Assembly (NCBI RefSeq): GCF_021654285.1
Contig: NZ_JAKFZS010000010.1
Span: 1 to 64,000, forward strand
DNA: 64,000 bases
Direction of reading: 5' to 3'
Source: Pseudoalteromonas luteoviolacea
Lineage (GTDB): Bacteria; Pseudomonadota; Gammaproteobacteria; Enterobacterales; Alteromonadaceae
The notes beneath the pieces are model-generated. The model ran no database searches and had not been told where the DNA came from. It worked only from the letters and a program-made list of their open reading frames with translations. A program made the translations under genes and the position numbers. Shown here in pieces: positions 9,399 through 17,385 of the stretch. How positions within the stretch are numbered: the first letter of the stretch is position 1; every line of letters begins with the position of its first letter.

Positions 9399-9643
9399 GT
9401 TATTTCCTTTATCATTGTTTTAGTGAACGAAATTTGTTCACCTTTGAGAAGGTAATGTTTTTGTGTATTTTTTGTCAATAAATAAGGTGGTGATTTAAAT
9501 TCATATATATTCGAGATATATGGATCCTAGTTTTTTAAAGTGAAAAATGTGCATAATAAATTTAAGTTTATGACATTATTTATTTAAGGAGCTAATGAAT
9601 TTATCAGGCTATTTTGTTCACGTGTGGGCGTGATGCATTTGAA

Positions 9644-9669
9644 TGAGTGATAAGCTAGCTTATCACTCA
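9644..9669. terminator. 26-bp perfect palindrome after peptide gene
   Basis: Self-complementary sequence with 13-bp arms (tgagtgataagct / agcttatcactca), lying just downstream of the second peptide gene. Its arm resembles that of the hairpin after copy A (gagtgataag against gagcgataac). It is a likely 3' hairpin. Confidence 0.5.
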
Positions 9670-9677
9670 GGTTAGGT

Positions 9678-9905
9678 TTATGCGCAATCAATCATGCATT
9701 GTGCTTTAATAGTGCGGCAGTTATGCCCAGGGGTTCCTCCCCATTGGCAAACATAAGCTTGGTAGCCACAGTATGCTTCTAAAGTGCCATGTACCTGCCA
9801 ATTACAGCCATGTGTATAGCCGTGACCATTACTTGCAAGTACCGCTATCGAAGTACCCAATCCCATTGCTAGACCTACCACTGTGGTTGCTAATTTCTTG
9901 TTCAT
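9678..9905 (-). CDS. Cysteine-rich secreted peptide, copy B
   Basis: Paralog of the 9171-9398 gene, also 75 residues, with all six cysteines in the same positions and about 70 % identity by eye. The signal peptide (MNKKLATTVVGLAMGLGTSI) ends near VLAS. Differences cluster just after the cleavage site (NGHGYTHG here, NFANYTDG in copy A), while the C-terminal half is almost unchanged. The leader ttatttcctttatcatt (17 nt, plus-strand sense) is identical in both, so the 5' region was duplicated too. Each gene seems to have its own promoter and 3' hairpin. Function unknown. Confidence 0.75.
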   Translation of the reverse strand: MNKKLATTVVGLAMGLGTSIAVLASNGHGYTHGCNWQVHGTLEAYCGYQAYVCQWGGTPGHNCRTIKAQCMIDCA

Positions 9906-10196
9906 TTTATTTCCTTTATCATTTGACTGTTGGTTAATAATTAATCTTATTTGTGTATCTAACCCTGCTATGTGTTTTTGATCAATTCAAATTAGTCATT
10001 TCAGAAGTGAGAAATGTTCAGGTATTACCATTGTCAATAGTGAGTTTGATTATTGTGAATAATAATTAAGTCAGCTCGTTTTAGTAAGGTGACTAAAAAC
10101 TGGTTGAATAAACTCCATACTTATAAAAGTTTGCTGTTTTTAAAAGAATATGGTGCTTTTACTTGTAAGGATTACCATAATCACCACTCTCTTTCT

Positions 10197-10232
10197 GGAA
10201 TTAAAATTCACATTTTAAGAATAAAAATTCTT
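10197..10232. promoter_or_regulatory. Pair of ARG boxes (ArgR operator) before argA
   Basis: Two palindromic elements, GAATTAAAATTC (10198-10209) and GAATAAAAATTC (10219-10230), match the core of the E. coli ARG box TGAATwwwwATTCA. Their centres are exactly 21 bp apart, the spacing of tandem ARG boxes that bind one ArgR hexamer. They lie 80-110 bp before the argA start. A possible -10 (TATGAT, 10254-10259) lies just downstream, so bound ArgR would block the promoter. Confidence 0.8.
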
Positions 10233-10308
10233 TTATTTTGACTTTTAATTCCTTATGATAAAGCGCTATGTGATTGTGATTTGTCAGTGCTAAAAAGGTA
10301 ACTAGCTC

Positions 10309-11658
10309 GTGCGTACTACTGAACTTGTCGATGGTTTTCGTCAATCTACCCCTTATGTGAATGCTCACCGTGGTAAAACATTTGTCGTCATGCTTGGCGG
10401 GGAGGCTGTTGATCAGCCTGGTTATCGCAGCATTATTAATGATGTGGCCCTGTTAACTAGCCTAGGTATTAAAATTGTGTTGGTGTTTGGGGCAAGGCCT
10501 CAATTTGATACTGCATTGGCTAATGCTGGGGTCCACAGTGAATTTCATAATGAGATCCGCGTCACTGACAGTGATTCATTACAGATAATCAAGCAAGTCA
10601 GCGGTGCAATGCAGCTTGATATTACCGCAATGTTGTCCATGTCATTGAGCAGTACGCCAATGTCGGGCACATCACTGAATGTTGTTAGTGGTAACTTTGT
10701 GATTGCGCAACCGATTGGTATTGATGAAGGTGTTGATTATCACCACTCCGGTCGCGTAAGGCGCATTGATGTTGAGGGCATTCGTCATCAGCTGGACAAC
10801 AATAGTATTGTTTTACTTGGACCTATTTCAGCCTCTGTGACAGGAGAGAGTTTTAACTTAACCGCAGAGGAGATAGCAACTCAAGTTGCTTTGCGTCTTG
10901 ATGCAGACAAAATGCTTGGATTTTGTCATGAAGCAGGCATCTTAGATGAACATGGTGAAGCCGTCGCTGAATTAATGCCGAATGAAGCGGAACAGTTGTT
11001 AGCCACAGAACATGGTGGCAACTCACCTTGTAAAAGCGCAGCGGTATTTTTGCAAGCCGCAATTGATGCATGCCGCGGTGGGGTGCATCGCTGCCACCTT
11101 GTTAGTTATCAAGAGGATGGCGCTTTACTACAAGAGCTATTTTCTCTCGATGGGATCGGAACGCAGATAGCGCCGCAAAGCTCTGAGCAATTGCGTAGTG
11201 CGACTATTTCAGACATTAATGGTGTCTTGAATTTACTAAGGCCTCTGGAAGAACAAGGGTATTTAGTTAGACGCTCTCGAGAGCAGCTTGAGATGGAGAT
11301 TGAGCAATTCACAGTCATTGAGCGGGATGGCGTGATCATTGCCTGCGCAGCACTTTATCCATTTGCTGAGGAACAGGTTGGGGAGTTTGCCAGTTTAGCC
11401 GTTCATCCCCAATACCGCGATGCTGACAGAGGCAGCTTTTTACTGCGTTCTGTCATTAATAAAGCTCGTCGTAAAGGCTATAAAGCTCTATTTGCGCTCA
11501 CTACGCGCAGCATTCATTGGTTTTTAGAGCAGGGCTTTGACTGTGCAAGCATTGAAGATTTACCAGCGAAGAAAAAGTCGCTATACAACTATCAGCGGCG
11601 CTCTAAAGTTTTGAAGTTAGACTTGACTCGGTTACCTAAAAACAGAGAAAGGGTATGA
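10309..11658 (+). CDS. argA: N-acetylglutamate synthase
   Basis: First step of arginine biosynthesis: acetyl-CoA plus glutamate to N-acetylglutamate. The protein has the classical fused layout: an amino-acid-kinase-like domain (about 1-290; [30 protein letters not shown]) and a C-terminal GNAT acetyltransferase domain (about 295-440; [20 protein letters not shown] and FLEQGF). Length 449 aa is normal. It starts at a GTG with AAGG about 10 nt upstream. Expression is very probably repressed by ArgR through the paired ARG boxes upstream. It stands alone, without other arg genes, as is usual in gammaproteobacteria. Confidence 0.96.
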   Translation: MRTTELVDGFRQSTPYVNAHRGKTFVVMLGGEAVDQPGYRSIINDVALLTSLGIKIVLVFGARPQFDTALANAGVHSEFHNEIRVTDSDSLQIIKQVSGAMQLDITAMLSMSLSSTPMSGTSLNVVSGNFVIAQPIGIDEGVDYHHSGRVRRIDVEGIRHQLDNNSIVLLGPISASVTGESFNLTAEEIATQVALRLDADKMLGFCHEAGILDEHGEAVAELMPNEAEQLLATEHGGNSPCKSAAVFLQAAIDACRGGVHRCHLVSYQEDGALLQELFSLDGIGTQIAPQSSEQLRSATISDINGVLNLLRPLEEQGYLVRRSREQLEMEIEQFTVIERDGVIIACAALYPFAEEQVGEFASLAVHPQYRDADRGSFLLRSVINKARRKGYKALFALTTRSIHWFLEQGFDCASIEDLPAKKKSLYNYQRRSKVLKLDLTRLPKNRERV

Positions 11659-11659
11659 A

Positions 11660-11683
11660 AAAGGGGCCTAGTTAGGCCCCTTT
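11660..11683. terminator. Bidirectional terminator after argA
   Basis: Stem aaaggggcc / ggccccttt with a short tagtta loop. On the minus strand it is followed by a run of T, so it also serves the convergent membrane protein gene. Confidence 0.85.
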
Positions 11684-11708
11684 CACGTCAACATGCTATA
11701 CATTTGGT

Positions 11709-12404
11709 TTATTGTTCAATAAACATGTCTTCCATTTTTAACCCAGTGAGCTTTTTCAGTGAGTTAATGAGGTAATAAAGTGCAACGAAGAAAATCACCA
11801 TGGTGGGCAGCACGATAACTGGATAACTCAATGCGGTCATGCGACCTAATTCATTGTTGTAGGCTTCGGTGCCTGCTGGACTAACGACAATCATTTTTGC
11901 AAGTGCATAGTTCAGTACTGAAGATAAAAAGAATGAGCCTGCCAAAATATTTGACGCAACAATTTGTACTTTAGGCAGTTTGTCTAAATTTCCTTTCTCT
12001 TTTAACGCAGAGTCAATTTTGGGGATGTCCATGACATTTTCATTAAACAGCATGGTTTTTAATAATGGGTATTTAGTATATTGACTTACCACAATGGCAA
12101 CCCCTATCACACCTGGGATCAAGGCTTCTTTGATAGCAATATATTTTGCATCTAGCTCGAGCAAACTGATACCGCCTGTTAATAACACAGACACGATCCC
12201 TAAACCGGATATAAAGTTAAACTTGCCTGTTTTTTTACGTTCCCATAGGCCAAAACCGACCGGGAAAGCTAAAGCGACAATGACACCAAGAGATGGGCCT
12301 AAATGTTCCTCTCCAGAAAATCGCGTCAGGATCACAACTGGGAGTATGATGTTAAATAGCATCTGACTAAAGAAGCCAGAAGGTTTATTGTCAGGTTCAG
12401 CCAT
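11709..12404 (-). CDS. VC0807-like membrane protein
   Basis: Polytopic inner-membrane protein of unknown function, about seven hydrophobic segments over 231 residues. The N-terminal LFNIILPVVILTRFSGEEHL and GLWERKKTGKFNFISGLG resemble the family typified by Vibrio cholerae VC0807. The central soluble loop carries KIDSALKEKGNLDKLP. The ATG at 12404 is favoured over the one at 12437 because GAGG lies 5-6 nt upstream of it. It is convergent with argA and shares its terminator. No transport signature is recognisable. Confidence 0.75.
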   Translation of the reverse strand: MAEPDNKPSGFFSQMLFNIILPVVILTRFSGEEHLGPSLGVIVALAFPVGFGLWERKKTGKFNFISGLGIVSVLLTGGISLLELDAKYIAIKEALIPGVIGVAIVVSQYTKYPLLKTMLFNENVMDIPKIDSALKEKGNLDKLPKVQIVASNILAGSFFLSSVLNYALAKMIVVSPAGTEAYNNELGRMTALSYPVIVLPTMVIFFVALYYLINSLKKLTGLKMEDMFIEQ

Positions 12405-12654
12405 TACAACCTCAAAAATAAATGCATTAATGGTCATGAGTGTACGGCAAGAGTGGGTTGCGCGGCAATCCCAATGATGGATTGTGATACTTTAATCATA
12501 CTTTTTAGGCGTTTTGATGCTCAGCCTATAAATGCCGAAGTGGCTGGTGCGCATAATGCGGGATATAATGGCCTTAAAGACCTATGTGCTTGTGTTATCA
12601 ATTCAAATAATGATAACCAATAAGTAAAACAGAGCATTAAGAGAGTAAATAGAT

Positions 12655-12903
12655 ATGATCACTGATCAAGATGAAATAACGAGCTTAGCAGAATTAGAAG
12701 CATTTTTACTGTTAGTTGAAAACGGTGGACTAGGTTTAGAAAACGTCGAAGGGGTTGCATTAGCCACGCATAATAGTAATGGTCGTCCATTTGTTGCCGT
12801 GCTTGATGATAAGCATCAACTGTTACTAGGTCGTTGGGTAACCCAAGATGTATTTGAAAATGGTAAAGACTTGGTGCGAATGGGGCCTAGAAAACGTCAT
12901 TGA
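12655..12903 (+). CDS. Small protein of unknown function (82 aa)
   Basis: An acidic N-terminal half (ITDQDEITSLAELEAFLLLV) is followed by a compact beta-rich part (VEGVALATHNSNGRPFVAVL) and a basic tail (MGPRKRH). No signal peptide or membrane segment is visible, so it is probably cytosolic. AAGAGAG lies ~8-9 nt before the ATG. It is flanked by own intergenic spacers, so it is probably monocistronic. I do not recognise the family. Confidence 0.6.
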   Translation: MITDQDEITSLAELEAFLLLVENGGLGLENVEGVALATHNSNGRPFVAVLDDKHQLLLGRWVTQDVFENGKDLVRMGPRKRH

Positions 12904-12949
12904 TCGCCACTTTGAAAGCGATTTTTACAATTTTTTCAGGTCATAATAA

Positions 12950-12969
12950 ATGGGGGTAGCTACCCCCAT
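12950..12969. terminator. 20-bp perfect palindrome, possible terminator
   Basis: Perfect palindrome with arms atgggggtag / ctacccccat between convergent genes. On the minus strand it is followed by tttatt, a weak T-tract, so it may end the 12977-14089 transcript. Confidence 0.55.
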
Positions 12970-12976
12970 CGTACTA

Positions 12977-14089
12977 CTATTTTGCTTCAATAAAGTTTAT
13001 TAGGTCTTGTTCTAAAGAAAGATCAAGTAGTGAAGACTTGGTAAATCCTGATGAGCCTTCTGCGCTTTGCGCTGATGCTATACGTGAATGAGTGAATTCA
13101 TTATTTTGACTAAGTATTTTCACTTGCTCATTACTAAGGAGCACTTTGTCACCTGCATTAAAATAAATGCCCTCAACATCATCGATTAATATCCCAGAAT
13201 AACCTAGTTTTCCTGGTAGCAGAGGTTCACTTGGTTGTGCTACTTCTTTACGAATAATGGACGTCTCTTGCAACGCTGCGACTTCAGAGAGACGGTATTT
13301 TAAATAATCATCAAGTTGTGAAATGGGTACGGATGGGTTTTCACGACCTGAGTATTTAAGCAGTGTGACAGTCGACTGTGGTTGCTCTACGGTGTTTGCA
13401 AGGCTTGGGTTGAGAGAGTCATTAGATCTGGCTCTGAACTGGCCTGTTACATAAGTCCGACCACGGTTCTGCGTAATGTAGATCTGTAAGCGATGTAGTA
13501 AAATAGATGATTGCCCTTCATAATAACCGCAAAATGTCGTGTATATCCCGCGATCAGCCCTTTCCGGATCCGTAATGATGCGGCCAGAATTATCTAAGTT
13601 AGTCACGGCTGTACTCCCTGGTTTATGAGACCATTTACCATTACCATCTCTACGGTACCAGTGATAGTCTCTATTTGGTGCCAGTACTAAAGCCATGAGC
13701 GTTTTGGTACCGCTCGTGTCGGCTTTTTTACTTGCCCATTGAGAGCGGGGGACTGGCGTAAAACCATCTCTTCTAGCACCTTCCATAACACCCGCACAAG
13801 AGCGTCTGTTCGAATCAAAGCCTCTATGTCCACTGGCATAGCCCGGTTGAGATTTAGCATTGGTAGGTGAAGTGCGATTTGCAGCATAGTTATAGCAGTT
13901 GTTATACCACTGGTGAGCATTCCCTGTGTTCCAATAACCAGCATTGTATGCGGGAACAAAATGTTCCACTTTTGGGTATTCACCTAACCAGTCTCCTGGC
14001 AGGCTAATATTTTTAGTAGGACTTGCATTTACATTAAAACAGGCCAAAGCAAGCAGGGACAAAGTACATATTTTATTTGTTTTTTTCAT
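12977..14089 (-). CDS. Secreted protein with cysteine-peptidase-like motifs
   Basis: A 370-residue exported protein with a clear signal peptide (KICTLSLLALACFNVNA). The conserved-looking core is WYNNCYNYAANR (Cys65) followed about 78 residues later by NRDYHWYRRDGNGKWSHKPG (His143), then TNLDNSG and DPERADRG. This Cys...His...polar order with a helix after the Cys suggests a papain-like or NlpC/P60-like fold, but I cannot name a family. The C-terminal 80 residues look separate and low-similarity. AAAAGGAAATAAAC precedes the ATG, the same ribosome-binding leader as the cysteine-rich peptide genes. It might process peptides or cell wall; unproven. Confidence 0.7.
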   Translation of the reverse strand: MKKTNKICTLSLLALACFNVNASPTKNISLPGDWLGEYPKVEHFVPAYNAGYWNTGNAHQWYNNCYNYAANRTSPTNAKSQPGYASGHRGFDSNRRSCAGVMEGARRDGFTPVPRSQWASKKADTSGTKTLMALVLAPNRDYHWYRRDGNGKWSHKPGSTAVTNLDNSGRIITDPERADRGIYTTFCGYYEGQSSILLHRLQIYITQNRGRTYVTGQFRARSNDSLNPSLANTVEQPQSTVTLLKYSGRENPSVPISQLDDYLKYRLSEVAALQETSIIRKEVAQPSEPLLPGKLGYSGILIDDVEGIYFNAGDKVLLSNEQVKILSQNNEFTHSRIASAQSAEGSSGFTKSSLLDLSLEQDLINFIEAK

Positions 14090-14445
14090 GTTTATTTCCT
14101 TTTTGTTCCTTTTTTATAACAACACTAATTGAAAAGTTTGTAAACTGTTTACTTATTGAACATTGCTTATTTTAGATTATGATTTTATTAAATTTATTTA
14201 ATTCATGGGTTTAGGTGTTTTGTTCGTTTGACTGGCTGAAAGGGTAGAAAGTATTTCATTAAAAAAATTAATGTTTAGAACGATAGTACCTAAGTTGAAA
14301 TATATTATTCATTGGTTGTTCAAACTCATTAAAAGCGCTATTCAACTAAAAATTTTCTCAATTGAGTAAAAATTGAGTAGAATGCCATGTTTGTACCTTG
14401 TGAAAGTACAGCTAATTATAAATTTTTTAATACTGAGGAGGTTAA
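14090..14445. other. AT-rich intergenic region, divergent promoters
   Basis: About 350 bp separating the divergent secreted-protein and AbgT transporter genes. It is very AT-rich and holds no convincing ORF; it must contain promoters for both genes, but I see no clear operator. Confidence 0.6.
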
Positions 14446-16002
14446 GTGTCAGCGACTGATACAGCAAAAATGAATGGCGGTGGGGTGATATCATTCATTG
14501 AAAAAGCAGGTAAAAAAATTCCAGATCCCATTATTATTTTTATGTGGTTTATAGTTGGTGCATTTGCGCTGACGGCTATGATCGGCGGGTTAACATTCGA
14601 AATCCAAGGTGCCGATGGTAGCCCAATCACGCATACCATCAAAAATATGACTGATGCTGAACATGTTGTTTGGTTTTTTGATAATGCATTACTGCAAAAC
14701 TGGCTAGGCTTTGGCAATGGCATTTTAGGCGTGATCCTAATTGTTATGCTGGGTGTAGGTGTTGCAGAAAGCTCAGGGCTGTTTAATGCGATTATCAAAA
14801 AACTAGGTACTCGTCTAAAAGACACTTACTTAGCACCGGCTTTGATTTTTTTGGGGATCATGAGTTCCATTGCGACTGACGCTGGCTACTTAATTTTAAT
14901 CCCATTGGCAGGCTTACTCTATGCAGGGCTTGGAAAGAATCCATTAATTGGGATGGCGGCAGCATTTGCCGGTGTGTCAGCAGGTTTTAGTGCTAACTTG
15001 ATCCCAGCTACGCCGGTTGATGTGATCATCGGTTTGAATGCGCAAATCTTTGCTGAGTCTCAAGGCGTGCCATTTGAGTCCTCTACAGGTGAGGGGCTTA
15101 CGCCAGCTACTATGCATTATTACTTTATTTTTGTTTCGACATTTATGTTGGTAGGTATTGGTGCATGGGTTACGAAAAAGTTTGTTGAGCCACGATTTAA
15201 AAATGTACCTTATGAATTACCAGAGGGCATGGACCTATCAAACTTTGCTGTAACTGAAGAAGAGAAAAAAGGACTAAGAGCGGCGTTTTGGGGCTTGTTG
15301 TTATCACTTGGGCTTGTTGTTGCACTTGCTTTAGGGCCATTGGCACCATACGAAACGGCTTCAGGTAAAGTTGTCACACCTTATTTGAACAATGTAATCC
15401 TATTGATCACCTTAGTTTTTACCATTGTTGGTGCTGCATTTGGTGTGGCAACAGGTAAATTCAAGAGCTTGATGGATGTAGTACAAGCGATGATCGCGCA
15501 AATGAACACCATGGGCTATATCCTAGTGCTGACATTCTTTTGTTATAACTTTTTGGGTATTTTAGGGTATTCAGGTTTAGGCACTTATATTACCTATATT
15601 GGTGCAAGTGGCTTATCAGCACTTGGCTTACAAGAGTTCCCAATCCTTCTTATTATCGGCTTTGTGATCACCACGGGTCTGATCAACTTGTTTGTTGGTG
15701 GGTTAACGTCTAAATGGATGCTACTTGGTCCCATCTTCGTTCCAATGTTGTATCAAGTAAACCCAGCGATGACGCCTGATCTGGTTGCTGCGGCTTACCG
15801 TGTTGCAGACTCCTCAACGAATATCATTACACCTATGATGACTTATGCTGGGGTTATTTTAGCCTTTATGCGTAAGTACAAGCCTGATTTGAGCTTTGGT
15901 GACGTGATCATGATGATGGTTCCTTATTCAGTGGCATTTTTACTGTTTTGGACTTCACTATTAGTTGGTTTCTTTGCATTTAATATCCCGCTAGGTTTCT
16001 AA
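14446..16002 (+). CDS. AbgT family transporter
   Basis: Inner-membrane carrier of the AbgT family (p-aminobenzoyl-glutamate uptake in E. coli AbgT; sulfonamide efflux in MtrF/YdaH). About 11-12 hydrophobic segments over 518 residues, with family sequences IEKAGKKIPDPIIIFMWF near the N-terminus, SSIATDAGYLILIPLAGLLY, SANLIPATPVDVIIG and VADSSTNIITPMMTY. GTG start with a near-perfect Shine-Dalgarno (GAGGAGG) 5 nt upstream. No abgA/abgB hydrolase genes are nearby, so whether it imports folate breakdown products or exports drugs is open. A terminator follows directly. Confidence 0.92.
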   Translation: MSATDTAKMNGGGVISFIEKAGKKIPDPIIIFMWFIVGAFALTAMIGGLTFEIQGADGSPITHTIKNMTDAEHVVWFFDNALLQNWLGFGNGILGVILIVMLGVGVAESSGLFNAIIKKLGTRLKDTYLAPALIFLGIMSSIATDAGYLILIPLAGLLYAGLGKNPLIGMAAAFAGVSAGFSANLIPATPVDVIIGLNAQIFAESQGVPFESSTGEGLTPATMHYYFIFVSTFMLVGIGAWVTKKFVEPRFKNVPYELPEGMDLSNFAVTEEEKKGLRAAFWGLLLSLGLVVALALGPLAPYETASGKVVTPYLNNVILLITLVFTIVGAAFGVATGKFKSLMDVVQAMIAQMNTMGYILVLTFFCYNFLGILGYSGLGTYITYIGASGLSALGLQEFPILLIIGFVITTGLINLFVGGLTSKWMLLGPIFVPMLYQVNPAMTPDLVAAAYRVADSSTNIITPMMTYAGVILAFMRKYKPDLSFGDVIMMMVPYSVAFLLFWTSLLVGFFAFNIPLGF

Positions 16003-16015
16003 TTCTTTCTATTTC

Positions 16016-16042
16016 CAGTGCAGTGGCACCGCGACTGCACTG
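16016..16042 (+). terminator. Intrinsic terminator after the AbgT gene
   Basis: Perfect 9-bp stem cagtgcagt / actgcactg with a 9-nt loop, followed by cttttc. It separates the transporter from sdhC. Confidence 0.75.
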
Positions 16043-16170
16043 CTTTTCAATATAAATACTGATTTTTCTTACTTTAGAACAATTAATCAGCTAGACATTA
16101 ATTAATCTAAATTTGTAAGTGGTAATGATTTGCGTTAGCATTTGGTTGTGTTTAAGTTTAGGTATTTGAT

Positions 16171-16551
16171 ATGAGAAAAGAACGGCCGACTAACTTGGCG
16201 ATCCAGACAATGGCGCTCCCTATTACAGCCTATGCGTCTATTTTGCATCGCGTCAGTGGTGTCATAGTATGGGCAGCTTTGGTTGTTTTATTGCCACTAT
16301 TAATTTTTGCAATTCAATCGCAAGATAACTTCACTACATTATCAGCCTTGTTCACTGAGAACTTTCTTGCACAGTTCATCGTGTGGGGATTGCTTACTGC
16401 ACTTGGCTACTATTGCCTAGGTACAGTGAAGCATATCATTCAAGAATTTGGTTACTTTGAAGAGCTGGCAAGTGGCTGCATGATTTCCCGTGTCGCTATT
16501 GGTCTTGGCATTGTATTGAGTGTTGGAATTGGAGTGTGGATATGGCTATAA
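16171..16551 (+). CDS. sdhC: Succinate dehydrogenase cytochrome b556 subunit
   Basis: Membrane anchor subunit of succinate:quinone oxidoreductase. The N-terminus RPTNLAIQTMALPITAYASI aligns directly with E. coli SdhC, and the quinone-site motif SILHRVSG keeps Ser23 and Arg27 (E. coli Ser27, Arg31). Three membrane helices follow; the haem ligand is kept in TVKHIIQEFGYFEE (His88, E. coli His84). Length 126 aa is normal. It overlaps sdhD by 10 nt, so the two are translationally coupled. No sdhA or sdhB follows, which is unusual: the catalytic subunits must be encoded elsewhere. Confidence 0.93.
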   Translation: MRKERPTNLAIQTMALPITAYASILHRVSGVIVWAALVVLLPLLIFAIQSQDNFTTLSALFTENFLAQFIVWGLLTALGYYCLGTVKHIIQEFGYFEELASGCMISRVAIGLGIVLSVGIGVWIWL

Positions 16552-16880
16552 CTGGAATTGCGCGCTCAGGGACTAAACAGTGGGTATTACAGCGCTTCAG
16601 TAATGCTTTAATTGTTTTATATACGTTGATTTTGATAGGCCTTTTGATTAATCAGCCTGTTACCGATCACCAAAGTTTGCTGGCTTTTTTAGAGCCTATT
16701 TGGTTCAAAGTTGCGACCACGTTATGTGTCATTATTTTTGCTTTGAATGGCATACTAGCTGGATGGCAAATTGCGGGTGACTATGTGAAAAGTGCAGGTG
16801 TATATAAGTTATTTAATACGCTTTGCGCTGTATTGAGCTTCACCATTATAGTTACTGGCATTAAGCTACTTTGGCTTTAA
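16542..16880 (+). CDS. sdhD: Succinate dehydrogenase membrane anchor subunit
   Basis: Second membrane anchor of complex II, 112 aa with three transmembrane helices. GIARSGTKQWVLQRFSN matches the E. coli start (GRNGVHDFILVRAT), and GWQIAGDYVK matches MWQVLTDYVK, keeping the quinone-site Asp-Tyr (D80, Y81). However, the position of the axial haem ligand His71 of E. coli SdhD is Asn69 here (ALNGILAGWQ). ATG at 16542 has GGAG 7 nt upstream inside sdhC; a GTG at 16536 is possible. The gene ends 3 bp from a convergent gene rather than leading into sdhA. Confidence 0.88.
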   Translation: MAITGIARSGTKQWVLQRFSNALIVLYTLILIGLLINQPVTDHQSLLAFLEPIWFKVATTLCVIIFALNGILAGWQIAGDYVKSAGVYKLFNTLCAVLSFTIIVTGIKLLWL

Positions 16881-16883
16881 GCC

Positions 16884-17186
16884 TTATTGAGAGTGCTCTT
16901 CTTCTAGTGAGAAGAGCAAATCCAATGCCGGTAATAACACACTGACGGCTAATAAAGCGGCGCATAATGCCCATGCATAACTGAGTTCGGTATGGGTTTT
17001 TATCAGTCCTGATACACAGGTGCTGAGCCAAAAAGTATTGATCAGCATAATGCTAAAGTTAGGCTTCAATGACTTTGCACAGTATTTACACGTCAATGGC
17101 TCTCGATTAAGCAATGCCAGCCTATCACTCAGCTTGAGTGGTTTGTTGCAACATGGGCAAGTTCGAGTAGAAAAATCTTTAATCAT
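16884..17186 (-). CDS. Zinc-ribbon membrane protein of unknown function
   Basis: A 100-residue protein with an N-terminal zinc-ribbon made of two CxxC pairs (TCPCCNKPL and TCKYCAKSL, 20 residues apart) and two C-terminal hydrophobic helices. It probably sits in the inner membrane with the ribbon in the cytoplasm. The ATG, needed to keep the first CPCC, lies at the very edge of a 49-bp perfect palindrome and has no Shine-Dalgarno, so translation or transcription is likely controlled there. Convergent with sdhCD. Confidence 0.65.
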   Translation of the reverse strand: MIKDFSTRTCPCCNKPLKLSDRLALLNREPLTCKYCAKSLKPNFSIMLINTFWLSTCVSGLIKTHTELSYAWALCAALLAVSVLLPALDLLFSLEEEHSQ

Positions 17187-17233
17187 ACGCGTAGACTTGA
17201 ATGATAATTGTTATCATTCAAGTCTACGCGTAT
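17185..17233. promoter_or_regulatory. 49-bp perfect palindrome with Fur-box-like core
   Basis: Two perfectly complementary 23-bp arms (17185-17207 and 17211-17233) around a 3-nt centre ttg. The middle reads TGATAATTGTTATCA, one arm mismatch from the Fur 7-1-7 core TGATAATnATTATCA. The left end overlaps the start codon of the zinc-ribbon gene. It could be a repressor operator, a long mRNA hairpin, or both; a Zur-type role is also possible. Confidence 0.65.
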
Positions 17234-17385
17234 TGTATCTGAATTAAAACCCCTAACAAGGATATATTTGGCTTTGTCCTCGGTCACCATGAGCACATAC
17301 GCCAGAGCGCAAATAAAGGTTGAGGGAGGAAGTCGCTAAAGTAGTATTAATTAACTGCAAACCTCCCTATTTGCAGTAGAGGGCA
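17234..17385. other. Intergenic region with weak hairpin after chrA
   Basis: No gene is visible. A 7-bp stem ctgcaaa / tttgcag (17355-17376) lies just past the chrA stop and could be a weak terminator on the minus strand, where ttaattaat follows. Confidence 0.4.

Noticed and set aside
9592..9640. Twelve-codon frame with a good Shine-Dalgarno (aaggagctaatg)
   Set aside because: Too short to support as a gene and without similarity to anything else in the window.
10238..10259. argA promoter built from TTGACT and TATGAT
   Set aside because: The spacing between them is only 10 bp, too short for a sigma70 promoter; only the -10 candidate is kept.
14442..14825. A 127-codon open frame antisense to the AbgT transporter gene
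   Set aside because: It is a shadow of the hydrophobic codons of the transporter; no Shine-Dalgarno and composition (Pro/Ser/Ile-rich) typical of antisense frames.
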